This document shows, piece by piece, positions 46,101 to 56,879 of a stretch of 64,000 nucleotides of DNA. The notes below the pieces were generated by a model, which was given only the letters and a program-made list of their open reading frames with translations, did not search any database and was not told the origin of the DNA. Origin of the DNA: Cercis canadensis (lineage: Eukaryota > Streptophyta > Magnoliopsida > Fabales > Fabaceae); contig QAOA01000393.1 in assembly GCA_003255065.1 (NCBI GenBank), forward strand, positions 794,626-858,625, read 5' to 3'. Every line of letters starts with the position of its first letter. The stretch's first letter is position 1. The position numbers and the translations under genes were made by a program.

Positions 46101-46920
46101 TAAATAAATGATGATAGAGGGTACTGACCAAAATATAGATGAGGGAAGTTAAAATAATTGTTTAAATTATAATATTCAAATCAATGATATAATAAAATAA
46201 GTAAATAATAGAGTGGTAGTTGAAGACATTAAATGATAGACAGAAGGTACTGACCAAAATATAGATGAGGGAAGCTACAATAATTGTACGGTAGCGTCCA
46301 AGATAAGAATCAGCAACAAATGCACCTAGTAGAGGAAGCAACGACGCCGTTCCACTCCATATGTTTACATTCTCCGCCGCCGTAGCCGTCGACTGGTGAA
46401 GCGGCCCCGTNTGGTAGTTGAAGACATTAATTACTATTTTATAAGATAATAAATTAAATGATAGATAGAAGGTACTGACCAAAATATAGATGAGGGAAGC
46501 TACAATAATTGTACGGTAGCGTCCAAGATAAGAATCAGCAACAAATGCACCTAGTAGAGGAAGCAACGACGCCGTTCCACTCCATATGTTTACATTCTCC
46601 GCCGCCGTAGCCGTCGACTGGTGAAGCGGCCCCGTTAAATAAGTTATCAAGTTATTCCCTATTCCATAATAAGCAATTCTCTCTGCAACTTCCACGCCTT
46701 CAAAAACCCCCAGACATTAGAAAAAGGCTAAGAACGAGGAAGAGAGAAGATTCAGTGCAGTGTTACCTATTATAAACGAAGCAGATCTCCAATACCCAGA
46801 CTTGGATCTGATGACTGGGTGACCTTTGTAGTCAACGGCACCAGGGACCGTATCCAACACCAGCGGAGTTTCGATTTCGGAATGTAATAAAACGTCGACG
46901 GATCGGTCGGAGTTCGCCAT
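43156..46920 (-). CDS. NRT1/PTR family (NPF) transporter, intact copy 2
   Basis: Four exons on the minus strand join in phase: 46920-46767, 46697-46480, 45312-44768 and 43975-43156, again 578 residues. It is nearly identical to the gene at 29926-33109, with the same exon sizes (154, 218, 545, 820 bp) and the ExxER motif at residues 54-58. Differences include [10 protein letters not shown] against [10 protein letters not shown] near the start and KTQV against KTQG at the end. Intron 2 is enlarged by a 211-bp MITE and by partial duplicates of exon 2 around an N at 46411. A transcript that included the extra exon piece would be disrupted, but the normal splice sites remain. Substrate unknown; proton-coupled transport is inferred from family. 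Confidence 0.93.
45720..45930. mobile_element. 211-bp MITE, copy 3, in intron 2 of NPF copy 2
   Basis: The element lies in the opposite orientation to the other two copies and begins AGGAAATTTTTAGATACTTT. A perfect 9-bp repeat ACAATTTTA flanks it (45711-45719 and 45931-45939). Intron 2 of NPF copy 1 near 32440 keeps a single copy of the target, so the insertion followed the gene duplication. Confidence 0.9.
46128..46411 (-). repeat. Partial duplicates of NPF exon 2 in intron 2
   Basis: 46255-46410 repeats the 3' three quarters of exon 2 ([10 protein letters not shown] to IYIL) and stops exactly at the ambiguous base 46411. A shorter remnant of the exon/intron edge is at about 46128-46160. 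The copies carry the same flanking intron words (GGTAGTTGAAGACATTAA). They may be a real tandem duplication or an assembly artefact at the N. Confidence 0.8.
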
Positions 46921-47596
46921 GTATATTTGCTGCTCTTTGGCTTAAGTTGAAGCTCTTCAAATGTTGAAACTAGAATATGAGGCAGAGAATGGATATTTAT
47001 TTACTATTTTCATTCACAAAAGTCACCGAAGGAGTTGTTTGCACGGTACCCCATTACTAATCTCAGGAATTACTTTCATATAGAAAGAGGAAGGAGAGTT
47101 GGTTCCGTTTTTTTATAGTTAAAGTAATGCAGGAACGGTGCAAGGAAAGTGGAGCAATACCATATTATAATATCTCTATACTTTATGAGTATTCATACAT
47201 GTGAAACATGAGAGTGATGCTTTCCAATTAAGCATATATGCAAACAAAAAAAAAAAAATTAATTAAGGTAAAAGTTTAACAATAAATAATTAAATATGTA
47301 GTACTTGACAACTTGGAAATGATGTTGATGCTTTTATATTGTGACACATAAAAAAAAAAGTTATTTTATCACTAATATTGTATAATTAATTTATGTGATT
47401 GGAATATTTATTGACTATAATAATTAAAATTAAGATATCATGTATATTATTTAAAAATTTAATCATAAATTAATTAATATTTTTAAAAAGTATGTATACT
47501 ATTCTGTTTGGGCCGTTCTTTTGTAGTCATTTCCAACTTTTTTACTTCCTTGATGTCCTACAATGTCGTTTTTATTATTTTCTAGAGATTTAATTG
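46921..47596. promoter_or_regulatory. Upstream region of NPF copy 2
   Basis: The region is highly similar to the upstream of NPF copy 1 (33110-33975), including GAGGCAGAGAATGGATATTT and GAGAGTTGGTTCCGTTTTT, so both genes start with the same promoter. It ends at GATTTAATTG (47587-47596), where the 13-kb element is inserted. No individual regulatory site can be assigned with confidence. Confidence 0.6.
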
Positions 47597-47835
47597 GCAG
47601 TTTAACTTAAATAATGCTGTTTAATAAATTAATTATGAAAGTAGGTTAGTTTTGAAAGTATTTATCGAAATGGGTCAGTTTTTTTGCCTAAAAAATGCTA
47701 ATGCATTTTTATCATAAAACGCTAAAATAAAACAACGTTTTACACCAAAAATGTCAAAATTGAAAAAGCATTTTATTTAAAAAATGCAGATTCATTTTGT
47801 AAAAAATGTTGAAATGATTTCAGCTTTTTCGGGCT

Positions 47836-48384
47836 TAAGGAAAACACATTCATTTATGCATTTTCTACTTCCTTATAAGACCCGCTATTTTGGTTCTGTT
47901 AAACGTGGTTTTGGTTATGTAAAACGCTATTTTGTTGTTGCAAAACCCTGACACTGTAGCACTACACAAAACAACATTTCCTACAATAGATCTCTTCTAT
48001 AAATAACCATTTGTATTCATTGTAATAAGGAAGGAGAACAATTGAATGTTCGTTCGTAGATGCCGCTACTATATGTTAAAATTGGCTGAGGAACATGCTG
48101 TTGCTATGAATCATGAGTTATCAGCCACTGAATAGGACTCTATAATGAATTGTCCTGACTACGCTACTGGCGATGATTAAAATTATTACAATTTGTAAAA
48201 TATAAAAATGTTAGTTATGGTTAGATGTACTTAATTGTCTAATCTTATTTATCTATCTTATATGCATCTGAAGAAAATCTATATGTTCATATTGTGTTAT
48301 TCACATATAGTTCTTATATTATATTCTCATATAAGCATATCAATGTCGCTCCTACTAGAAGAGTTTGCGATGGATCCGACATGG
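47836..48384 (+). other. Interior of the MULE left of the gypsy insertion
   Basis: A short frame from about 48044 (FVRRCRYYMLKLAEEHAVAM) is open for some 30 codons. Another begins at 48345 and ends in TGG at the gypsy target, continuing after it at 55545 (FEDHIEYAWGYISHDGLSHK). Neither resembles a known family. Confidence 0.4.
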
Positions 48385-49094
48385 TGATGCGTTCGCATTA
48401 CCTGAAGGATCGAAACAGAGTGTCTGGATACCAAACTATGGGATGACCTTGGTTATCTTAACTAGGTGAACTCCTAACAAGGAAGGGTCCTTGATAAGTT
48501 CAAGGAAGGGTCCTTGATAAGTTCAAGTTCGAGTTATTTGCCCAAGAACAACAGGGAAGCTCTCAATCCAGAGAAACTAAAAAATTCAATATTATTAATC
48601 TCAAAAATTGTTTTACAAAGACATACACGAATTTCTTATATAGGCAATTCGGCTAGGAGGCTACTACTTAACCTAATTGAACTAGGAATGCTAACAAACC
48701 CTAATAAACATTTTGGCCCATAAACATAAAGGCCCAAATTAATTAAAACTAATAAACATAGTTTTCGGTCCTAACAAGATAAGGCCCATGATGCATCTCT
48801 AGACTATGTAAATTAGGCTCACCCAAACTTGATCTTCAAATTTCCTCCAAATCAAGCTCCAAACTTGGGCTCCAAGCTAGCCTATGCGCACCTTCTACAA
48901 GAAACAGATAAGTGATCTATCTCAACTCTGAACTTGGCCCAACTGCTCTCTCCTTGGTCTGCACCTCTTGGACTAGGCTCAACAGCGCTTCTTTCACTCG
49001 CTTAGCTCTACTTCTAGTCATCAGGCCTCCAACTCCAAGCAATGGATCATGAACATTCCTAGGGTTATTGCATGTAGCAAGCTGATTCTCATCA
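48385..49094 (-). repeat. 3' LTR of the gypsy element (left copy)
   Basis: 710 bp, very similar to 54836-55539. It contains a duplicated GGAAGGGTCCTTGATAAGTT (near 48480-48518) absent from the other LTR. The end of the pol reading frame overlaps its inner part (to 48917). Confidence 0.92.
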
Positions 49095-50459
49095 TTCCCT
49101 CCCTCATCGGAAGGATTCGTTCTCGAATCTGAATCGTCACCTACATTAAACAAAGTTAAGTCAGCAACATTAAAAGTAGCATTAACATCGCCATACTCAC
49201 CAGGAAGATTAATTTTGTAGGCATTGTCATTAATCTGCTCAAGGACCTCAAACGGCCCATCTCCTCGAAGGTGCAACTTTGATTTCTGTTGTGTAGGAAA
49301 CCATCCCTTCCTAAGGTGTACCCAAACCCAATCACTTGGTTCGAATACAACCCTAGTTCGGCCCTTGTTGGCTTGCCTAGCATACTACTAATTCTTCTTC
49401 CCAATATTAGCCCGAACCTTGGAATGCAAATCTCTAACAAAATATGTCTTTTGCTTACCATCAAGATTAGCAAACTCATTAATAAGCAAAGGTAAAATAT
49501 CCAAGGGAGTTAAAGGATTAAATCCATAAACAATCTCAAAAGGCGAATAAGAAATAGTAGAGTGTACAATGCGATTATAAGCAAACTGAACATGCGGCAA
49601 AGATTGTTCCCAACGCTTAAGATTCTTTTGCATAATAGCACGCAATATAGTAGCAAGTGTTCTATTAACAATCTTAGTTTGCCTATCCATCTCATTCTTC
49701 TTCTCCATATTAGCCCGAACCTTGGAATGCAAATCTCTAACAAAATCTGCCTTTTGTTTACCATCAAGATTAGCAAACTCATTAGTAGGCAAAGGTAAAA
49801 TATCCAAGGGAGTTAAAAAATTAAATCCATAAAAAATCTCAAAAGGGGAATAAGAATAGTAGAGTGTACAATGCGATTATAAGCAAACTCAACATGTGGC
49901 AAAGATTGTTCCCAACGCTTAAGATTCTTTTGCATAATAGCACGCAATATAGTAGCAAATGTTCTATTAACAACCTCAGTTTGCCCATCCGTTTGAGAAT
50001 GTGCAACTGTAGAAAATAGAAGCTTAGTCCCTAACCGACCCCATAGAGTTCGCCAAAAGTGACTTAGGAACTTCACATCTTTATCACTCACTATTGTCCT
50101 AGGTAGACAATGTAAACACACTATTTCTTTAAAGAACAAGTCAACAATGTGTGTTGCATCATTAGTTTTCGTACAAGCAATAAAGTGAGCCATCTTGCTA
50201 AACCTATCAACAACCACAAAGATACAATCTTTCCCACTTGGTGACCTCTGCAACCTTAGCACAAAGTCCATAGAAATATCAATCCAAGCTGACTAGGTAT
50301 AGGCAATGGTGTATAAAGTCCATGTGGCATAACTTTGGACTTGGCCTGTTTACAAGTAATACATTTTTCACAAATAGAAAGCACATCATGTTTCATATGA
50401 GGCCAATAAAAGTGTTTATGCAAAATATTCAAAGTTTTTTTAACACCAAAGTGCCCCAT
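48917..50459 (-). pseudogene. Gypsy integrase region with internal duplication
   Basis: The zinc-binding part (50459-50256) has [20 protein letters not shown] and CEKCITC (HHCC). The core (50271-49813) has [25 protein letters not shown] and [20 protein letters not shown], giving the D,D,E set. A segment of 303 bp (about 49714-49996) is repeated at about 49411-49693, in frame length. The C-terminal part (49276-48917) reads LRGDGPFEVLEQINDNAYKI and FNVADLTLF and runs into the LTR. A chromodomain is not evident. Confidence 0.88.
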
Positions 50460-50831
50460 TAGGCCACCACCATGTGTCTATCTAATAAGCAAATCACGTA
50501 TAGAACATGCATGCACACATAATTTATCTTTCTTAAACAAGTACCCATCATGACTATAATAATTGCCACCAGCATACTTAGCACAAACAACCTATAGCTG
50601 ACCGAAATCAGAATCAGACTCATATAAGTCCCTTATAAGCTCAAAACCTAATAGCTTAGCATGCAAAGAAGTAATTAAAGTATACCTTCTAGACAAGACA
50701 TTGGCAACGATATTCTCCTTCCCAGCTTTATACTTAATAACATAGGGGAACGTCTAAATGAACTCTAACCATTTGGCATGTCTCTTATTTAACTTACCTT
50801 AGGATTTCAGATACTTTAAGCTCTCATGATC

Positions 50832-51053
50832 CTAATGAATGATGAATTCCCGAGGCCATAGATAGTGCTGCCACGTTTGGAGAGTCCTCACTAGAGCATA
50901 AAACTCTTTGTCATAAGTGGGATAATTTAATGCTGTCCCATTAAGCTTCTCACTGAAATATGCAATAAGCTTGGAATCCTGCATCAAAATAGCATCTATT
51001 CCAATACCTGAAGCATCATATTCAATCTCAAAAGCTTTGTCAAAGTTAGGCAA
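50832..51053 (-). pseudogene. Gypsy RNase H region
   Basis: The frame reads [20 protein letters not shown] and [20 protein letters not shown], the RT_RNaseH block that follows RT in Ty3/gypsy elements, with the expected Asp and Glu. It is separated from RT by a stop near 51120. Confidence 0.88.
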
Positions 51054-51119
51054 ACATAAAAGAGGAGCACTAGTTAAAGTTTCCTTTAAAATGGTAAATG
51101 CCCTCTCTTGTTCCTTGCC

Positions 51120-52041
51120 TCACTTAAAGCTCACATTTTTCTTAACTAGTTCATTTAGGGGTGTAGCTATGGTGCTGAAATTCTTTACAAACCGCCTATA
51201 AAAACTAGCTAAGCCATAGAAAGATCTTACCTCATTTGCATTCTTAGGTGTAGGCCAATCCCGGATTGCCTTAACTTTTTCCTTATCTATGCTAATACCC
51301 TTAGAACTTACAAAAAACCCAAGAAATATAACAGAATCAGAACAAAATGCACATTTCTTGAAATTAGCATACAATTTATGTTCTCTCAAAGCAATAAAGA
51401 CAACATGCAAATGTGACACATGATCATCTAGGGTTTTGCTATAAACTAGGATGTCATCAAAATAAACCACCATAAATTTCCCAATAAAGACATGTAAAAC
51501 ATGGTTCATTAATCTCATGAAAGTACTAGGTGCATTAGTTAAACTGAAAGGCATCACTAACCACTCATACAAACCATATTTTGTTTTAAAAGCATTTTTT
51601 CACTCATCTCATTCTTTCATGTGAATTTGGTAGTATCCATTCTTCAAATCTATTTTAGAAAAGATACTCGAACCATACAACTCATTAAACATGTTATCTA
51701 ATCTAGGGATATGATGTTTATACTTAACTGTGATTTGGTTGATGGCTCAACAATCCACACACATGCGCCATGTCCTATCTCTCTTTGGCACCAAGATAAC
51801 TGGAACTGAACATGTGTTTAGACTTTCTTTCACGAATCCCTTTTGTACTAGCTCATCCACTTGCCTTTGAATTTCTTGTCTCTTCAGGATTAGCTTGGTA
51901 GGTTGGTTTATTAGGGATAGTTGATTCGGGAACAAAGTCAATCTGGTGCTTTATGCCCCTCAAGGGAGGTAAACCATGTGGTATCTCGTCAGGAAAAATA
52001 TCAACAAATTTCTGCATCAAAGAGTCAACCACACTAGGCAA
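51120..52041 (-). pseudogene. Gypsy reverse transcriptase region
   Basis: Pieces in more than one frame carry DEIPHGLPPLRGIKHQIDFV, VPVILVPKRDRTWRMCVDC and [20 protein letters not shown], then [11 protein letters not shown] with the catalytic DD pair, and [11 protein letters not shown]. Stops and shifts near 51590-51750 separate the fingers from the palm. Confidence 0.9.
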
Positions 52042-52180
52042 AGAAGGGGTAGTAAAAGAGTTAGTAAAATAAACATTCTCTTACATAAGTACAAGAAGGC
52101 TTGGTCTAGACAGTTAAATACTCTTCACCTCATTTTTTTGTGCAAAAACACTCACTTTCTGTTTTCGCTGACTCTAGGCC

Positions 52181-52747
52181 TTACTTTTTTCTCTCAGCTT
52201 CTCTCTTTCTCTTGGCCTCTTTTTCTTTCACTTCTTTATCTTCTCTCTCTTTGCATTCTTTTGTAATTTTTGCTTGGTCTGCATATGCAAGAGTAGGTTT
52301 TAAGGGTTTCAACAAAGTGACCTTGTTATTCTTGTAGACATTCTTGTAGATGGTGTAAGCGTTGTTGTATCCGTCATACTTCACTCGCCTATCAAACTGC
52401 CATTGTCGCCCCAACAAGATATGACAAGCATGCATAGGCACCACATCACACAACATTTCTTCTTTAAAAGTGCTAAAGGCAAATGCAATTTGAACCTGCT
52501 TGTTTACCCATAGGTCTCCTCTATCATTCAACCACCTTAGCCTATAAGGCGTAGGGTGTGGAATAATAGGTAAACCTAACTTTTCTAGTGCCAAGGTACT
52601 AGCAACATTAGTACAAGATCCACTGTCAATAATAACGCTACATACCTTGTCTCCCACCAAGTATTGATTTTGAAAGATATGCTCGTGGTGCTCTTCAACG
52701 TCATCTTCCCTCGGTTGCATGTTGAGCACACGCTTGGACACCATCAA
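52181..52747 (-). pseudogene. Gypsy aspartic protease region
   Basis: The frame contains VIIDSGSCTNVAS, the D-S-G active-site motif of retroviral-type proteases, and HACHILLGRQWQFDRRVKYD, the usual downstream block. A basic and acidic KE-rich linker follows. It would cut the polyprotein in an active element. Confidence 0.88.
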
Positions 52748-52861
52748 ATACCCTCCACATCACTAGCTTCTTCTAAGGGTGGCATGTCTTCACAATCAGA
52801 TATAACAATGGATTCCTCCTCACTATCATACTCATCACTGGCAAGCAGAACAATTTTTCTT

Positions 52862-53872
52862 CAATTTGGACATTCAGAAGATATATGCCCTCGCCTTTGA
52901 CACTTGTAGCACTTGATGTCACGTGACTTAGAAGAAGAGTTATACTTGGTTTGACCTTGAGGAATAGTAGTAGAACTCGTAGGCCTTGGTCTTGTCTCTT
53001 CTCTTGGCTTTGGAGCAGTTCTAGGGGTATCCCTCCAATTTAGTTTCTAGTTTGAGGTTTTGAAAGCTAAACCGAATCTAGAAGCTGCTCTAGCCTTCAA
53101 CTGTCTTTCTACATGCTCGATTTTATGTACTAAGTCCTCCATCTCTACATAGTGACTCATTTCCACCACTTCAGCAATCTCTCACCTCAAGCCACTAATA
53201 AACCATGCCATGGTTGCCTCATGGTTCTCATCAATATTAACCCTCATCATGGCTATCTCCATATCATTGTTGTACTCAGTCACACGCATAGATCCTTATT
53301 TCAAATCTTGCAATTTCTTGAAACAATCTTTATCGTAATGTCTAGGTACAAACTGTTTCCTCATCACGACCCTCATATCAGCCCATGATCGAATATGTCT
53401 CTCACCATCTCTACGCCTGCTAATCACTAGCTGATCCCACCAAATACTAGCATAATCAGTAAATTCAACTACTGCCAGCTTCACTTTCTTTTCGTCAGAG
53501 TATTCATGGCATTGAAAAACATGTTCCACCTTCCTTTCCCATTCTAGGTAAATTTCAAGATCACTTTTACCATAAAAGGTAGGAATTCTCATTTTTATAC
53601 TTCCTAAGTTATTATCATGACGAGGGCTGCCCTCCTCTCTCTATTCTAGTTTCAGTTTCACCTTCAGAATAGTTTGCTTCCTCCTCCTCAGAATACCAGA
53701 AGGATCTAGATGTTTTAGGTTTCTGTATCGGGGACACTAGGCACTCTAGCCTCTCTAATCTCTCCTCGGTTCCCATATGTAATCTTGCAATTTGGTCATG
53801 AATGGCTTTCATATATGCATCCATATGAACTTTAATGAATGATTCTTCCTGATCCATGTTGTAAAGACGCAC
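52862..53872 (-). pseudogene. Gypsy gag region
   Basis: An N-terminal segment (53872-53615) with an acidic EEEEANYSEGETE stretch is followed by a retrotrans_gag block (53592-53296) with MRIPTFYGKSDLEIYLEWER, ASIWWDQL and FVPRHYDKDCFKKLQ. A CCHC zinc knuckle CYKCQRRGHISSEC (CX2CX4HX4C) lies near 52920-52870. A TGA follows shortly after the knuckle. The blocks are in different frames, so no full gag protein can be made. Confidence 0.88.
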
Positions 53873-54816
53873 CTCACGTGTTTCACTCGTGTTTACACTT
53901 AATTGGCCTTTTCCCGATAACTAATGCTTTCACCACTCCTGCCTTTTGCCACTCAAATTCCCTTAGAAGCCCTTAAACAAAAACCTGCCAAGAACTTATC
54001 AAGAAGAAAAGGTGATGGATCAAAAAGGACAAGACTAGAATGAAACAATGAACAAGGGTTTCAGTTTGGACAAGAAAATAACAAAGAATTGAAAAAAAAA
54101 ATGAGCAGATTACAAAAATAGCCTGAAACAGACGTTTTTGAAGGATTTTGGGCCCAAAAATGACCTGATCTAGGTAAACTCAAATTGCCACATCATAGAC
54201 TTCTGAATGAGCTTTGAAACGCCAGGTGATGGGTTCCGTAACTCCAACCGAGCTGAAAGTTATGACATTTTCAAGTAAGTGAGTTCAAATAGTCCTTTAA
54301 AATGAATTATGACTTAAAAAAGTTTTGATTGAAGAGTCTTTAGGTTAAACAAGTCCACAAGCCCTTTTGATTTTGGCCTCTAGCACAATTTGCAAAGTTT
54401 GATTGTTCCTTTCGGTTCTTGCTTATTTTTTTTTTTTTAACTTGATTTGAAAAGAACCTATTTTTTTTTTTTTTTTAAGTTTGAAAAGTACTAGGAGTCT
54501 ACTTAACAATTATGACTTGGACTATGCAAACCCTAATTGCCGCACTAGGAATTTTACAAACTTAGACTTGCCTCTTAAACACAAAACAAAGGAAACAACT
54601 CAATAATTGGTGGAAGGAAAAACATAAGAGAATACTGTGAGTAGAAAATTTAAAGGACACAACAAGAAAACGTTTAGAATGAAATTGACCCGAAAATAAA
54701 AAGAAGGACAACTGACTCAACAAAAAGAGGTAGAAGACGATTAACTCAATAAATAGATAGATAAAATAAAAAACAGAATAAGGGGTTTTAGGAATAACGA
54801 TTGAAACTCCAATGAG

Positions 54817-54833
54817 CCATAGCTCTGATACCA
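54817..54833 (-). other. Primer binding site of the gypsy element
   Basis: TGGTATCAGAGCTATGG on the minus strand, two bases after the 5' LTR, matches the complement of the plant initiator-Met tRNA 3' end over its first part. Confidence 0.85.
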
Positions 54834-54835
54834 AA

Positions 54836-55539
54836 TGATGTGTTTGCATTATCCAAAGGATTGAAACGAAGTGTCTGGATACCAAACTGTGGGATGACCT
54901 TGGTTATCTCAACTGGGTGAACCCTTAACAAGGAAGGATCTTTATTAAGTTCAAGTTCGAGTTCTTTGCCTAAGAACAACAGGGAAGCTCTCAATCTAGA
55001 GAAACTAAAAAATTTAATATTATTAATCTCAAAAACTGTTTTGCAAAGATATACACGAATTCCTTATATAGGAAATTCGGCTAGGAGGCTACCACTTAAC
55101 CTAATTGAACTAGGAATGCTAACAAACCCTAAAAATGTTTTGGCCCATAAACATAAAGGCCCAAATTAATTAAAACTAATAAACATAGTTTTCTGTCATA
55201 ACAAGATAAGGCCCATGATGCATCTCTAGACTATGCAAATTGGTCTCATTAATCCATGAGTTAATGCCCAAACTTGATCTTCAAGTTTCCTCCAAATCAA
55301 ACTCTAAACTTGGGCTCCAAGCTGGCCCCTGCGCACCTTCTACAAGAGACAGATAAGTGATCCATCTCAACTCTGAACTTGACCTAGCTGCTTTCTCCTT
55401 GGTCTGCACTTCTTGGGCTAGGCTCAACAACGCCTCTTTCACTCGCTTAGCTCTACTTCTAATCATCGGGCCTCCAATTCCAAGCATGAGATCATGAACA
55501 CTCCTAGGGTTATGGCGTCTAGCAAGCTGATTCGTATCA
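54836..55539 (-). repeat. 5' LTR of the gypsy element (right copy)
   Basis: 704 bp, matching the left LTR throughout with scattered substitutions and an extra short segment near 55245 (TTAATCCATGAGTTAATGCC). The primer site lies two bases inside it on the minus strand. Confidence 0.92.
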
Positions 55540-56879
55540 CGTGGTTTGAAGATCATATTGAATATGCATGGGGATATATATCTCATGACGGGTTGTCCCA
55601 TAAGATCTCTGATGAGGAACTCTGAGATATACAATTAAATCCAACAAACATTATGAATTTCCCGCAAGAGTTATAAATGCTATGGAAATCAATGACCCTT
55701 TATAGAAAGAATCATTACACAGAAAAGTGGAGGCCAGTTGATGAGTCAGAGATGTCTAGGATATTGCCTTCATATATTGTTCTTGATATGGATGTTCCAA
55801 ATTGGGGCACATTAGGACTTCCTGTTAAGTACCCGGATCCAAATGAGTGATAGTTTGGAGCAGTTAGGAGAGACGAGCATTACACACAAGCGTTGTATAA
55901 CTGGTGGGTATGTATGAATCCTTGGCGCTAACATGACAAATAGCAGCACATTTTTCCTTTTTTTCATAGAGAAACTAAGTCTCAACATTGTGAGACAACA
56001 TGGAGTCGCACAAGAAATGCGTGTAAGATTGACTTATATTCCCATTGCAATACATTTCAGTAATATGCCAGGGTATCATTTGTGTTTGAAGCCATTACCT
56101 ATTGATCCACGATGTCATGGATTTTATCCGGCACATGTTAACCCGATCGTTGTAATATGAAATTATAGAGGTGTAGCACATCTTGACTTCCAAGATATTG
56201 CACGCATGATATGCCATCGACACGATGTTAGTGTCTAAATCTTGACGAAGGCACGTTACGAAGGTAACGACTTGATGCAAACCCGCATCAGACAATCTAT
56301 TGGTTTCAAAAATATGATCATAACCTAGTGTAATGGCTTTACTAGAGGTAGTTGGGTGCTTTAAAAAGATGCTGTCACAATCGTATGTCACCAGAATCAT
56401 CATCATTTTAATTTGGACTTAGTTTTAAATGTTTGACTAGATCCTAAATGACATTAAATAAATTTGTCATATGATGTAAATATGTGGTCATTGCAATATA
56501 CCCAATGTACAATTTTACTAAACAGAAATGTATTTAAGTAATGTCTAAATTACGACCATACACAACAATAAACAGAAATGTACTAAAAAAATGTATGATC
56601 CGGGTATTGGTTCTGCTGATCTGGAACTGTAATGTTTACCATCTCCAGATCAACGAAATCAGTAAACTACAGCCGCTGACTATCCTATTTCGTCAGATAG
56701 GAACGATTAAGTGACATCCGAGTCTCATATGATAGGGCAAGTACGTAGTAATCTATAATAGGTGTAGTGGTTGGGCACCCTATAAGACCCATATCTAGCT
56801 ACACACCATCAGCTGATTGGGGGGGGGGGGTTACCGACATTGGTGCCAAATATGTTATATGGGGGAAAACCAAGTCTTT
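55540..56879. other. MULE interior right of the gypsy insertion
   Basis: The plus strand from 55545 continues a frame interrupted by the gypsy element (FEDHIEYAWGYISHDGLSHK) to a TGA at about 55624. Further blocks such as RILPSYIVLDMDVPNWGTLG and LPVKYPDPNE (about 55748-55848) are open in the same region, and a 103-codon minus frame spans 56406-56095. None was matched to a known family. A decayed MULE accessory gene is possible. Confidence 0.4.

Larger units (their letters stand above)
48385..55539 (-). mobile_element. Ty3/gypsy LTR retrotransposon, degenerate
   Basis: LTRs of 710 bp (48385-49094) and 704 bp (54836-55539) start TGATG and end ATCA. The flanking 5-mers are CATGG and CGTGG, a target duplication with one change. 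On the minus strand the primer site TGGTATCAGAGCTATGG (54833-54817) follows the 5' LTR by two bases. A purine tract GAGGGAGGGAA precedes the 3' LTR (49105-49095). The domain order gag, protease, RT, RNase H, integrase is the Ty3/gypsy order. Each domain is split by stops or frameshifts, so the element is inactive. It lies inside the 13-kb MULE. Confidence 0.93.
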
